Below are positions 35,772 through 46,457 of a DNA stretch of 64,000 nt, piece after piece. Numbering within the stretch: the first letter of the stretch is position 1; every line of letters starts with the position of its first letter. The position numbers were made by a program, and so were the translations under genes. Source of the stretch: Anaerocolumna chitinilytica (lineage in GTDB: Bacteria; Bacillota; Clostridia; Lachnospirales; Lachnospiraceae); contig NZ_AP023368.1 of NCBI RefSeq assembly GCF_014218355.1, positions 1,492,001 through 1,556,000 of the forward strand, given 5' to 3'. Below the pieces are notes generated by a model. That model did not search any database, was not told the origin of the DNA, and saw only the letters and a program-made list of their open reading frames with translations.

Positions 35772-36138
35772 AGACAAGACCTTTCTTTGGTGGTTAATGT
35801 ACAGGTTATTTATTATTATAACTGGACAAAACAAATATTTCAATAATGATATGTCTATTTGTTGTATGAGAATTATGCCATTTCACTGCAGCAATCTGCA
35901 GACAATTATTAAATTGCACATATTTACATTTTTTAATAAAAGATATACTGTGAAATAATACAACAAAATGTCTTATTTGCCTAACAATAATTCGTATGAA
36001 TGATGATTTCACTGTGCTATTATTATTTGGTAAACAGTTAATATGTTGTACAAAAATGGAAAGGAGATATTATTCCGTTTGATGATATAATAATAAAACG
36101 AACCATAACTATACCGACTAAATCAGAAAGGACAAAAA
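35772..36138. other. Divergent promoter region, AraC gene and transporter
   Basis: About 370 bp with very high A+T. I see no clear single dyad or gene. It should contain the promoters of both the AraC gene and the transporter operon. An AAAGGAG motif at 36060-36066 is not followed by a usable ATG. Confidence 0.5.
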
Positions 36139-36275
36139 ATGGGATTAGCAGTAAAGGGATCAAGACAACGGGGGGGGTATCTGCAGAAGATCCATATGTT
36201 GCGGAAGGGATAAAGGTTAAGAAGTACACAGTTATTAACAAGCTAAAAGAGGAAATTAAAAAAGAAGAGTGGTGA
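36139..36275 (+). CDS. Possible small leader ORF interrupted at a G8 tract
   Basis: ATG 36139 has GAAAGGA 6 nt upstream. Its frame runs through a run of eight G (36170-36177) and stops at 36211-36213. A frame offset by one base is open from the tract to TGA at 36273-36275 and encodes a charged segment (VAEGIKVKKYTVINKLKEE). A tract of nine G would join them into about 45 aa ending 5 bp before the permease start. It could be a slippage-controlled leader peptide, a pseudogene, or chance. Confidence 0.3.
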
Positions 36276-36280
36276 TTAGA

Positions 36281-37225
36281 ATGCGAGTAAAAGACAACGA
36301 GGTTAAAAAGAAAAATGGTTTTTTCAGGGAAATGAAAGAGAATAGGATCTTATATTTAATGTGTTTACCTGCATTATTGGTGTTATTGCTCTTTTGTTAT
36401 ATTCCCTTTGCCGGTATTTGGATGGCCTTTACTGATTACAACGTTGTTGACGGTATATTTGGAAGTAAGTTTGTGGGGCTTCATAATTTTAAATATTTCT
36501 TTATTGGAAACAGCATGGCAAGGAGAGTTACCTATAACACATTAATTATTAATATCTTCTGTATCCTGTTTGGGCTGGTCGTACCGATCAGTATTGCTGT
36601 CTTTTTTAATGAAGTAAAGGGAAAGTTATTTAAGAAGGTTACACAGAGTGCTATGTTTTTCCCGTATTTCCTGTCATGGGTAGTGGTTGGTGCAATTGTA
36701 TACGGGTTCTTTGCCAGGGATGTCGGAATGGTAAACAAAGTGCGCGAGGCCCTGGGGTTCGATGCAATAAGCTGGTATGCGACTCCAAAATATTGGAAAC
36801 CAATTATTATCTTTGCAAACGTATGGAAATGGAGCGGATATAATTCTATTATCTATATGGCAGCTATGGCAGGCTTTGATGCATCTTTATTTGAAGCAGC
36901 TGAAATTGATGGGGCAAATAAATTCCAAAGAATTCTCTACCTTACGCTGCCAATGTTGAAACCAACTGCAGTTGTACTGATTTTATTGAGTGTCGGACGT
37001 ATTTTTTACGGTGACTTTGGAATGATCTACGGTATCGTAGGTAATAATGCAAGCTTGGCGGATGCGGTTACGGTTATTGATACCTATGTATATTCCTCCA
37101 TGAAGACCTTAGGTTTCTCCTATTCTACAGCGATTGGTCTGTACCAGTCAGTTATGGGATTAATACTTGTTACTTTAGCAAATAAATTCGCCAAAAAAAT
37201 AAATGATGGAGAGGGATTGTTCTGA
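36281..37225 (+). CDS. Sugar ABC transporter permease, LplB type
   Basis: 314 aa from ATG 36281 (GGTGAT just upstream); GTG codons at 36269 and 36272 are alternatives. Six membrane segments begin at about residue 27 (ILYLMCLPALLVLLLFCYIPF). The cytoplasmic EAA loop reads EAAEIDGANKFQRILYLTLPML, split across about 205-226. It matches the MalF-like LplB/YtcP-type permeases that import oligosaccharides. It is the first confident gene of a three-gene unit with a second permease and a binding protein. The ATPase is missing and must come from elsewhere. Confidence 0.9.
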   Translation: MRVKDNEVKKKNGFFREMKENRILYLMCLPALLVLLLFCYIPFAGIWMAFTDYNVVDGIFGSKFVGLHNFKYFFIGNSMARRVTYNTLIINIFCILFGLVVPISIAVFFNEVKGKLFKKVTQSAMFFPYFLSWVVVGAIVYGFFARDVGMVNKVREALGFDAISWYATPKYWKPIIIFANVWKWSGYNSIIYMAAMAGFDASLFEAAEIDGANKFQRILYLTLPMLKPTAVVLILLSVGRIFYGDFGMIYGIVGNNASLADAVTVIDTYVYSSMKTLGFSYSTAIGLYQSVMGLILVTLANKFAKKINDGEGLF

Positions 37226-37226
37226 C

Positions 37227-38120
37227 ATGAAGATACAAAAATCATTTAGCGACAGATTATTAACAATTTCAGCTTATCTTTTTATGGGTCTATTTGCAGT
37301 AATCTGCCTTTATCCATTAATCCTTACTTTAAGTGTTTCATTTTCCTCGGAAAATGATGTGGCAATACATGGGTATTCGATTTTTCCCCAGGGCTTTACT
37401 TTCAATACATATCTTTATATCTTTGCTCACAGCGGCAGTAAAATTCTGAAATCCTATGGGATTACGATTTTTGTAACGGCTGTTGGTACTATAGGAGCTT
37501 TGTTGATAACCACGATGATATCCTTTGCCATCTCCATAAAGAAGCTGAAATACAGGAATATCATAGCTTTTCTCTGTAATTTTACGATTATTTTTTCCGC
37601 AGGGCTAATTCCATGGTACATTGTATGCGTTAATTACTATCATCTAAGAAACAGTATTCTGGCATTGATTCTGCCTTCTATCTTTAGTGTTTGGAATATG
37701 TTTTTACTGCGAACTTACTTTTCTTACATCCCGCCGTCTCTCTATGAGGCAGCCAAAATAGACGGAGCCAATTATTTTAAGATTTATTACAAGATTGCAC
37801 TGCCTTTAAGTAAGACGGGAATATTAACAGTGGGCTTAATGTATGCTCTGCAGTATTGGAATGACTGGTGGAATTCCCTGATGTTTATCAATGATAAGAA
37901 ACTCTTTCCTTTACAATATTATTTATACAATATTTTATCCAATGTAAATGCAATCAGTTCAGGAGTTGTTCCTTCCGGCGCAGCCGCCAATATCACGCTG
38001 CCGGCAGAAACCGTTAAAATGGCGGTTACTATCATCACTATCGGACCTATTATATTTTTATACCCGTTTGTACAGAAGTTCTTCATTAACGGTATTATGA
38101 CAGGAGCGGTGAAAGAATAG
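37227..38120 (+). CDS. Sugar ABC transporter permease, LplC type
   Basis: 297 aa from ATG 37227, one base after the previous stop codon, with GGAGAGGG upstream. Six membrane segments. The EAA loop is EAAKIDGANYFKIYYKIALP (about 177-196). It is the MalG-like partner of the preceding permease. The C-terminal GAVKE ending is typical of the family. A tight junction with the previous gene supports coupled translation. Confidence 0.9.
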   Translation: MKIQKSFSDRLLTISAYLFMGLFAVICLYPLILTLSVSFSSENDVAIHGYSIFPQGFTFNTYLYIFAHSGSKILKSYGITIFVTAVGTIGALLITTMISFAISIKKLKYRNIIAFLCNFTIIFSAGLIPWYIVCVNYYHLRNSILALILPSIFSVWNMFLLRTYFSYIPPSLYEAAKIDGANYFKIYYKIALPLSKTGILTVGLMYALQYWNDWWNSLMFINDKKLFPLQYYLYNILSNVNAISSGVVPSGAAANITLPAETVKMAVTIITIGPIIFLYPFVQKFFINGIMTGAVKE

Positions 38121-38183
38121 GCAATGCATGTTTAGATGGGAAGCATTTTCGCTTAACATAAAAATTATTTTAAGGAGGATTTT

Positions 38184-39704
38184 ATGAGGAAACAAAAATT
38201 ATTAGCGATTGTTTTAGTGCTCACTCTGATTATGGGGGTATTGGGAGCATGCGGCAAAAACAGCGCACAAACAAGCAATGGGGCAAACAAGACAAGCAGT
38301 GAAGATAAAGGTTCAAAAGATAGTTCCTCGGGAAAACCGAGTACTTTAACAATTCTATATCCTGGAGATGAAGCTGACCGTATGACTTCATTTTTGGAAA
38401 ATGAATTTGCTGATAAAATGTTAGCCGATCTGAATTTGAAGGTTAAGATGATATATGTTCCCTGGGATTCCTACTGGGAACAAAAGGATATCATGCTTGC
38501 TGCCAATGAACCGATTGACTTATATTGGGATGGACTTCCCAATCTCTCACAGATAGTTAATGAAAAGCAGGCAATGCCTCTTGACGATTTGATTACGAAA
38601 TATGGTCAGGATATTCAGAAAGTAATTCCGGAAACCCATATTCAGGGAGCAAAAGTAAACGGACAGATATATGGTATTCCCTCCTCTTATGCATCCTCCT
38701 CCGGTATGTATCAATTTGTAACTGTTCGCCAGGATTTAATGGACGAAGTAGGAATGACAGATCTGAATACCCCCGATGATTTAGTTAGCTATGCAACGAA
38801 AGTGAAGGAAAAGCATCCGGAATTAAAAGGACCTGGAGACATCATCTTTAAGCCTCTTACAAGATATTTCCAGCCTGAACAGTATACCTTTGTGGCAAAA
38901 GAAGAAACTGCTGTGTATGGTGAGGATACCGGAAAAGTCTACAGCTATTATGAAACAGATGCCTTTAAGGATGTTGCTAAATTCAACAGAAGTATGTATA
39001 ACGCAGGACTCTATTCAGATGAATTATCAACCAATTACAATGAAAGAACAAATCGTATGCAGACAGGTTTATACATCTGGACCGAAGGTTCTTTCGGAAA
39101 AGACACTGAAATCTCCAGCGCTGTAAAAGCAAATGCACCGGATGCAAAATTAAAGAATTACTTGTTAGCAGATGATAAGCCACGTTACATCACAGCAACC
39201 GGCGGAGAAGTTCTTTGCATTCCCAATACAGCTCCTAACCCGGAAGGTGCTATGAAGTTTATTAATTGGATCTATTCCTCTCAGGCTAATTACTTATTTG
39301 CATTATACGGAGTTGAAGGAAAAGATTATGAAATGGTAGACGGAAGAATTAACAGATTGGTAACCAATGACTTCTTCTATGAGTGGATGTTCCGTAATAA
39401 GAATTATACGGTTTTCACACCGGATGCTGACCAGGAGTACATTGACCAATATCAGCATTGGGATGATGACGCTAAGTTATCCAATGCCATTGGCTTTGTA
39501 TTTAATAATGAAAATGTAAAAGAGATTGAAACTGCCGTATATGAAGTATGCCAGAAGGACCTGGCTCCTATCAGAAACGGATTTGTGGACTTTGATTCAA
39601 ATTATGATGCCGCCATTAAGAAATTAAAGGCTGCAGGAATTGATAAATATATTGCAGAGGTTCAAAAGCAATTTGATGAGTTCATTGCAAATAAAAATAA
39701 ATAA
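38184..39704 (+). CDS. Sugar-binding lipoprotein, LplA type
   Basis: 506 aa. AAGGAGG precedes the ATG. The signal peptide ends in the lipobox LGAC (Cys 24), followed by a Ser/Lys-rich linker (about 25-55) and a large solute-binding domain. It lies 63 bp after the LplC-type permease and supplies its substrate specificity. With the AraC regulator upstream and a GH31 alpha-glycosidase downstream, an alpha-galactoside or alpha-xyloside-containing oligosaccharide is a reasonable but unproven ligand. Confidence 0.88.
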   Translation: MRKQKLLAIVLVLTLIMGVLGACGKNSAQTSNGANKTSSEDKGSKDSSSGKPSTLTILYPGDEADRMTSFLENEFADKMLADLNLKVKMIYVPWDSYWEQKDIMLAANEPIDLYWDGLPNLSQIVNEKQAMPLDDLITKYGQDIQKVIPETHIQGAKVNGQIYGIPSSYASSSGMYQFVTVRQDLMDEVGMTDLNTPDDLVSYATKVKEKHPELKGPGDIIFKPLTRYFQPEQYTFVAKEETAVYGEDTGKVYSYYETDAFKDVAKFNRSMYNAGLYSDELSTNYNERTNRMQTGLYIWTEGSFGKDTEISSAVKANAPDAKLKNYLLADDKPRYITATGGEVLCIPNTAPNPEGAMKFINWIYSSQANYLFALYGVEGKDYEMVDGRINRLVTNDFFYEWMFRNKNYTVFTPDADQEYIDQYQHWDDDAKLSNAIGFVFNNENVKEIETAVYEVCQKDLAPIRNGFVDFDSNYDAAIKKLKAAGIDKYIAEVQKQFDEFIANKNK

Positions 39705-39755
39705 CCCGGCTTAATGAAAGAGCTGCAGAATATGTCAGTTTTGATTGATTAATAA

Positions 39756-39880
39756 GTATAAGATGAGTAAGCAATGATTTATTGATATGAGCTGAGTAAA
39801 TTATAATTAATAGGTATAAGCTGAGTAAGTTATAATTAAAAGGTATGAGCTGAGTATTAATAGGTATAGGATGAGTAAGT
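39756..39880. repeat. Five imperfect direct repeats, about 29-bp period
   Basis: Copies of GTATRAGCTGAGTAAG-like sequence start near 39756, 39785, 39814, 39843 and 39864. Intervening parts read TTATAATTAATAG-like. The first four are 29 bp apart. The array is AT-rich, noncoding, and lacks the uniform repeats and unique spacers of CRISPR. Confidence 0.75.
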
Positions 39881-39902
39881 AATAGTTGATATGTTTATAA
39901 CT

Positions 39903-39960
39903 GACCACCTAAATGTAAAACAAAATCAGATTTACTGTTTTATATTAGGTGGTCTTCTTA
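39903..39960 (+). terminator. Terminator of the sugar transporter operon
   Basis: GACCACCTAA pairs with TTAGGTGGTC, with additional TAAAACA/TGTTTTA pairing inside, then TTCTT. Confidence 0.8.
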
Positions 39961-40020
39961 TAGCATGGTTTATTTACTGTGCCGGTAATTAACCATAGGA
40001 TAAGAGGGTAAAGGGGTGAT

Positions 40021-42147
40021 ATGTTGATTGGAAAACCGGCTAAGGGTTTCACAATAAAAAAGGGAGGCAAAGAACTGATACAGGGCGGGATGAAACACAA
40101 AGAAAAGAATAAAACCGGCAGTATCTTTAATAAAATCCGATATAAACTAATCGTAGCATTTATGCTTCCAATATCATTTGTCATAATCCTTGGAGTAATA
40201 TCGTATAAAGTTGCATCGAATAACATGATTAATAACTATAAAACAAATGTAAGCCAGATGTTGGGAATGACAAGTGATTACATCGATTTTGGACTGCAAT
40301 CATCAAGAGACCTATCTGTTCAGTATTTGTCTGATAATGAACTGGCGAAGTATTTAAGAGGCAGGTATAAAAAGAACTCCCCGGATTATTTAGAGGTATA
40401 TAAGAATTTTAAAACAGAATTATTATCAAAGAGGATGGCAGACAGTTTTATAGAGAATATCCACTTAATAACGCCTAATGCGCAAAGTATCAGCACAGCT
40501 GAAAAAACGAATGGGAGAGAACAGGGTGATTTATACGAGAAATTAATGGACACCAGGGAAGGTTCTCTAATCAAAGCTAACCCCAAAACTGAAATTTGGT
40601 TAAGCAGTCTGAAAGAGCTGGATGATTCATTGGCTCTTAAATCATCTGAGTATTCTCTGCGCTATATGAGAGCCTTTGTGGATTTTGACGGATTGATTGT
40701 AATAGATATAAGCTCCAGTGCTATGGAGGATACCTTAGGTAAGTTAAAGTTTGGGAAAGACAGCTTTTATGGCTTTATAACAGCAGATGGAAAAAATCAG
40801 ATATATCCGACTTCCGGCGACAAGGACAATGCAATCAATAATTTCATGAAAGCCGAAGTGGATAAAAATCTTGAAGGCTGCTATTTTACAGCTTTTAAAG
40901 GAAATGAGTATTTGTTTTGCAGTGCAAGAATCGGAACAACGGGAGCTATTGTGACGGCACTCATACCAAAAAGTGAAATATTAAAGCAAGTTATGAGCAT
41001 CAGACTTATTACTTTTCTCGTTGTAGTAATCGCATCTGTCATTGCAGTGTTTATTACCATTATTATTTCTAAGGGGATTGGCGGTACCATTTCCGCAATC
41101 ATAAATAAGTTGGGCAAAGCGGCAAAAGGTGATCTGACAGTAACAATTACGACTGACAGGCGTGATGAATTTCAGGATTTGGTGCACAGTATGTCAGATA
41201 TGATAGAAAATAATAGAAAGCTCATCGAAAATATAAGAAATATCGGCAGAAAAGTAGAAAATACTTCAAATAGAGTCGAAGATACCACCAAGCATTTTAT
41301 GAAAGAAACCGACAGTATAGCAAAATCAATTTCGGAGATTAAACAGGCGATGCAGCAACAGGCCGGAGAATCCTCCGAATGTTTAAAGCAGATGGATGAC
41401 CTGTCGGATGAGATTGGACAGATATATATTATAACAAAAGAAGTCAATGGACTGATAATAGATACAAATAATAATATAGACCAAAATATTCTAAAGTTCG
41501 GTGAACTAAAAGATAAAGCAAGGGATACAAATCAAATTACTAACAAAGTAATTGGTGAGGTAGAAGAACTTGATAAGACAACAGCAGCCATAAGAAAAGT
41601 TCTGGAAGTTTTAAATTACATAGCAGAACAGACGAATCTCCTCTCCTTCAATGCGTCTATTGAGGCCGCAAGGGCAGGAGTGGCAGGCAGAGGTTTTACA
41701 GTTGTAGCGGATGAGATACACAATCTTTCTAATCAATCCATGGAAGCTTCAAAGGAGATTGAAAAGATGATCGGTGATGTACAATACCGCATAAATAAAG
41801 TCGTAGAGAGTTCATTTACTGCAAAGGAGATAGTAGAGCATCAGGAAGCAGCTGTAAACAATGCATTAGATTGCTTACAGAGAATGAACAAAGACTTATA
41901 TGCGTTCATCAATAAAGTCAATACGATACAAAATAAGATTAGTATTATTGAATCCAGCAAGCAGATTGTTTTAAACGCTCTGGAGAGTATGTCTGCAATT
42001 ATGCAGGAAATTGCCGCATCCTCGGAGGTGGTGAACCGTGTAACGGAAAAACAATTGGTCCATGCCGAGGATATGCATTCGGCATTTGATGAACTAAATA
42101 GTCATGCTTTGAGTTTAAATGCTTCCATAGAAGTATTTAACATATAA
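40021..42147 (+). CDS. Methyl-accepting chemotaxis protein
   Basis: 708 aa transmembrane chemoreceptor. The first membrane helix is at about 40-65, an extracytoplasmic sensor domain of about 260 aa follows, and the second helix is at about 327-350. A HAMP domain comes next and then the signalling coiled coil. The hairpin tip reads [18 protein letters not shown] (about 535), a slight variant of the usual NLLALNAS. AGGGGTGAT lies directly before the ATG at 40021; an internal ATG at 40090 is possible. It sits between a sugar transporter and a GH31 gene, so it may sense the same sugar or the loaded binding protein. Confidence 0.9.
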   Translation: MLIGKPAKGFTIKKGGKELIQGGMKHKEKNKTGSIFNKIRYKLIVAFMLPISFVIILGVISYKVASNNMINNYKTNVSQMLGMTSDYIDFGLQSSRDLSVQYLSDNELAKYLRGRYKKNSPDYLEVYKNFKTELLSKRMADSFIENIHLITPNAQSISTAEKTNGREQGDLYEKLMDTREGSLIKANPKTEIWLSSLKELDDSLALKSSEYSLRYMRAFVDFDGLIVIDISSSAMEDTLGKLKFGKDSFYGFITADGKNQIYPTSGDKDNAINNFMKAEVDKNLEGCYFTAFKGNEYLFCSARIGTTGAIVTALIPKSEILKQVMSIRLITFLVVVIASVIAVFITIIISKGIGGTISAIINKLGKAAKGDLTVTITTDRRDEFQDLVHSMSDMIENNRKLIENIRNIGRKVENTSNRVEDTTKHFMKETDSIAKSISEIKQAMQQQAGESSECLKQMDDLSDEIGQIYIITKEVNGLIIDTNNNIDQNILKFGELKDKARDTNQITNKVIGEVEELDKTTAAIRKVLEVLNYIAEQTNLLSFNASIEAARAGVAGRGFTVVADEIHNLSNQSMEASKEIEKMIGDVQYRINKVVESSFTAKEIVEHQEAAVNNALDCLQRMNKDLYAFINKVNTIQNKISIIESSKQIVLNALESMSAIMQEIAASSEVVNRVTEKQLVHAEDMHSAFDELNSHALSLNASIEVFNI

Positions 42148-42206
42148 AAGACCCAATATTGTAGAACCATATAGCATTAGTGCCGACTTATGCTAAGGAG
42201 GAATGT

Positions 42207-43715
42207 ATGAAAGAAAGAATATTAGAGAATGAATACTGGTATGGAACTTGTGTAAAATATGGCTTAAAAATGCCATTTGATGCGGAAAGTGAATGTGTCT
42301 TAGATTTCAGAAGCAATGAAACACCTAATCAGGCCATGCCATTTTTGGTATCCAGCAAAGGGCGGTTTCTTTGGAGAAAGTCCGGATTTCAAATTACTTT
42401 TCAGAAAGGTGAGATGGAATTTCCAGACGATGTAATTTTAAAAGCTGGTTTTGGTAACTTGAAATCTGCATACCTTTCTGCTATGAAAGAGTATTTTCCG
42501 TTTCATCAGATAACGCCATCAAAAGCCCTTTTTAACAAGGTTATTTATAACACCTGGATAGAGTTTACCTTCTATCAAAATCAAAAAGATATTTTGGAGT
42601 ATGCAAAAAGTATTCTGGATTCCGGCATGCCGGCAGGGGTGCTGATGATTGACGACGGCTGGGCAGAGTATTATGGGGACTGGAAATTTCATAGTGGTAA
42701 ATTTCCGGATGCCAAAGAAATGATAGATAGCCTGCATGAAATGGGGTTTGAAGTTATGGTTTGGATGTGCCCGTACATAACCCCGGACACCGTTGCATAC
42801 CGTGAAGCGGTGAAAAGGGATATTCTGATAAAGAGACCGGACGGAGAAGCTTACATAGCAAAATGGTGGAATGGATATTCGGCAGTTCTTGATATGTCAA
42901 ATCCGATGGCACAGGATTGGTTAAGTGAGCAGTTACACGAATTACAGGAAATTGGAGTGAATGGTTTCAAATTTGACGGAGGGGACAGCCTTTATTATAG
43001 AGAAGATAACGTGACATATGAAAAGCTGAGTCCGGATGAACATTCTAATCTGTGGGCAAGATATGGCGAACAGTTTGAATTCAACGAATTTCGTGTTTCT
43101 TTTGGTGCAGGAGGTTACGGATTATTGCAGAGACTTTGTGATAAGGACCATTCCTGGGGGGATAATGGAATTGCTTCCTTGATTCCGGATATATTATTGC
43201 AGGGGCTTACAGGACATCCCTTTGGCTGCCCTGATATGATCGGCGGAGGAGAATATGTGAATTTCCAGGAGGCTGCAAAAAATAATCTGGACCAGGAACT
43301 ATTCATCAGACATTGTGAGATAGCATGTCTCATGCCGGCGATACAGTTCTCAGCGGCTCCTTTTAGAGTTCTAAGCGAAGAGAATTTTAAACGAATCTTA
43401 AAGAGTCTTGAATATAGAAAGCAGTACCTTGATATAATATGTCACTTTACTGATTTGGCTGCAGTGACAGGAGAACCTGTAATAAGATATATGAGCTATG
43501 AATATCCGGAGGAATCGGTTGAAAAAGTAATAGATCAATTTATGATTGGAGACAGACTTTTAGTAGCTCCGATTTATCAAAAAGGTTGTGCTGGAAGAGA
43601 AGTTTATATACCAAGAGGTAAATGGAAGAATGGGAACGAAACCATAGTAAGTAAGGGTGAAAAATTATATTACGAATCCCTTCCCGGCTGCCCGCTGGTA
43701 TTTGAGAAAATATAA
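42207..43715 (+). CDS. GH31 glycosidase, MYORG-like
   Basis: 502 aa from ATG 42207, with AAGGAGG upstream. Cytoplasmic (no signal peptide). The catalytic barrel resembles the small GH31 branch that includes human MYORG: MIDDGWAEYYGDWKF (about 149), then WWNGYSAVLDMSNP, then GFKFDGGD. The nucleophile is D257 in the last motif, and D319 in SWGDNG is the likely acid/base. MYORG itself is an alpha-galactosidase, so hydrolysis of an alpha-linked galactoside or xyloside is plausible. It lies 59 bp after the chemoreceptor gene and probably acts on the sugar imported by the upstream transporter. Confidence 0.85.
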   Translation: MKERILENEYWYGTCVKYGLKMPFDAESECVLDFRSNETPNQAMPFLVSSKGRFLWRKSGFQITFQKGEMEFPDDVILKAGFGNLKSAYLSAMKEYFPFHQITPSKALFNKVIYNTWIEFTFYQNQKDILEYAKSILDSGMPAGVLMIDDGWAEYYGDWKFHSGKFPDAKEMIDSLHEMGFEVMVWMCPYITPDTVAYREAVKRDILIKRPDGEAYIAKWWNGYSAVLDMSNPMAQDWLSEQLHELQEIGVNGFKFDGGDSLYYREDNVTYEKLSPDEHSNLWARYGEQFEFNEFRVSFGAGGYGLLQRLCDKDHSWGDNGIASLIPDILLQGLTGHPFGCPDMIGGGEYVNFQEAAKNNLDQELFIRHCEIACLMPAIQFSAAPFRVLSEENFKRILKSLEYRKQYLDIICHFTDLAAVTGEPVIRYMSYEYPEESVEKVIDQFMIGDRLLVAPIYQKGCAGREVYIPRGKWKNGNETIVSKGEKLYYESLPGCPLVFEKI

Positions 43716-43757
43716 ATTACAGAAGTTAAGGACATAAGTGTAATTATAGTATGAAAA

Positions 43758-43795
43758 CAAAAGGGACTGCTGCTCATCGGCAACAGTCCCTTTTG
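43758..43795. terminator. Bidirectional terminator
   Basis: CAAAAGGGACTG pairs with CAGTCCCTTTTG, flanked by A and T tracts, between the convergent GH31 and GH51 genes. Confidence 0.85.
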
Positions 43796-43815
43796 TTTAA
43801 ATAGGGAGAAATGTA

Positions 43816-45315
<1,500 letters not shown>

Positions 45316-45486
45316 TTATTACGTTCCTCCTGATAATGAATTTTTTCATTAAGATGCTTAAAGTATAACATTTTCAAAAAGAATTCATATTAATTATCTT
45401 CTTATAGTATTGACTTTTCTTCCGGTTATGAATAAGCTTAAGTTATATTAATTTATTATGTGAACAAATTGAGTGAGGTAAACAAA

Positions 45487-46266
45487 ATGATAACAGTGGA
45501 GTACTGCGGATATCATACCCATAATCCTGACCGGGATACAATTTTGCGTCCCTACGGCTCAGAAAGCTACCTGTTTCTGCTTATTCTGTCACCTATGACA
45601 TTTTATTTTCAAAATCATAATCCGGTAAAAGTAAAGCCCGGAGCCTGTATCTTGTATTCACCGGGAAAATACCAGCATTATCAAGCAGAGAATGAGTTTT
45701 TTAACAGTTATGTGCATTTCTATTGTAAGCCGGAAGATATCAGGGGATATGAAATCAAAAAGAATCATATTTTCTATCCGGATAATACGGAGGATCTTAA
45801 CTGGCTGTTAAAGAAGATATATCAGGAATTTATTAATGGCTTGTCAAAATCAGAAGATATGCTGGATTTGTATGTGCGGGAACTTTTTGTACTGCTGCAT
45901 AGAGGTCGGCTAAGGGAAGTAATACCTGATGAGCAAAGAAAAGGTATCTACCCCGAACTTCTAAGCCTTAGGCAGCAGGTACTGGGAAACTGCGAGCAGC
46001 CCTGGAGTGTGGAGCAGATGTGCCGTATACTTAATATTGGGAAAAGCCAGCTATATAAATATTATGAGGACTTTTTTCACAGCACGCCTAAGAAGGAGCT
46101 GGTTCAGGCAAGACTGCAGAAAGCAAAGTATTTACTGAAAAATGATGCCGTGACTGTGAATCAAGCAGCCTATGAGTCCGGTTTTAATAATATCTGCTAT
46201 TTTAATCGAATGTTTAAGCTGCAATGCGGTTGTACACCCGGAGAGTACCGGGGACAGAAACGGTAG
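45487..46266 (+). CDS. AraC-family transcriptional regulator
   Basis: 259 aa from ATG 45487 with GAGGT upstream. The N-terminal half is a cupin sensor (CILYSPGKYQHYQ). The C-terminal helix-turn-helix pair is at about 165-255 (VEQMCRILNIGKSQLYKYYE and VNQAAYESGFNNICYFNRMF, in two motifs). It is divergent from abfA and likely responds to arabinose or arabino-oligosaccharides. The two genes share about 175 bp of promoter DNA. Confidence 0.9.
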   Translation: MITVEYCGYHTHNPDRDTILRPYGSESYLFLLILSPMTFYFQNHNPVKVKPGACILYSPGKYQHYQAENEFFNSYVHFYCKPEDIRGYEIKKNHIFYPDNTEDLNWLLKKIYQEFINGLSKSEDMLDLYVRELFVLLHRGRLREVIPDEQRKGIYPELLSLRQQVLGNCEQPWSVEQMCRILNIGKSQLYKYYEDFFHSTPKKELVQARLQKAKYLLKNDAVTVNQAAYESGFNNICYFNRMFKLQCGCTPGEYRGQKR

Positions 46267-46381
46267 GTAAGTGTACCAGTTATAACAAAAAATACCAAGA
46301 TGGAAGCTTTACAAATACACTCAAAACATGGAAAGTAGAAAGGGTATTTGATTGAAAATTATAATATTTTAGCTGCATGGA

Positions 46382-46415
46382 GGGGAAGAGTGAAAGATAA
46401 ATCTTTCACTCCCCC
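46382..46415. terminator. Strong hairpin upstream of the GH18 gene
   Basis: GGGG-A-AGAGTGAAAGA pairs with TCTTTCACT-CCCC around a TAAA loop. It could end the AraC transcript (118 bp downstream of its stop) or act in the GH18 leader. Confidence 0.6.
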
Positions 46416-46426
46416 TGATTTTGTAC

Positions 46427-46442
46427 GCGTGCTAAAGCACGC
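46427..46442 (+). promoter_or_regulatory. Short hairpin abutting the GH18 ribosome site
   Basis: GCGTGCT-AA-AGCACGC is a perfect 7-bp stem ending 4 nt before the GGGAG site. It could limit ribosome access. It may also be a second arm of the upstream hairpin structure. Confidence 0.45.
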
Positions 46443-46457
46443 AGATGGGAGCCAAAA

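Larger units (their letters stand above)
39705..40020. other. Intergenic region with repeats and terminator
   Basis: No gene seen. It contains the repeat array 39756-39880 and the terminator 39903-39960, then the ribosome site of the chemoreceptor gene. Confidence 0.7.

Noticed and set aside
39756..39880. CRISPR array
   Set aside because: Repeats are degenerate, the intervals are also repeat-like and no cas genes are present.
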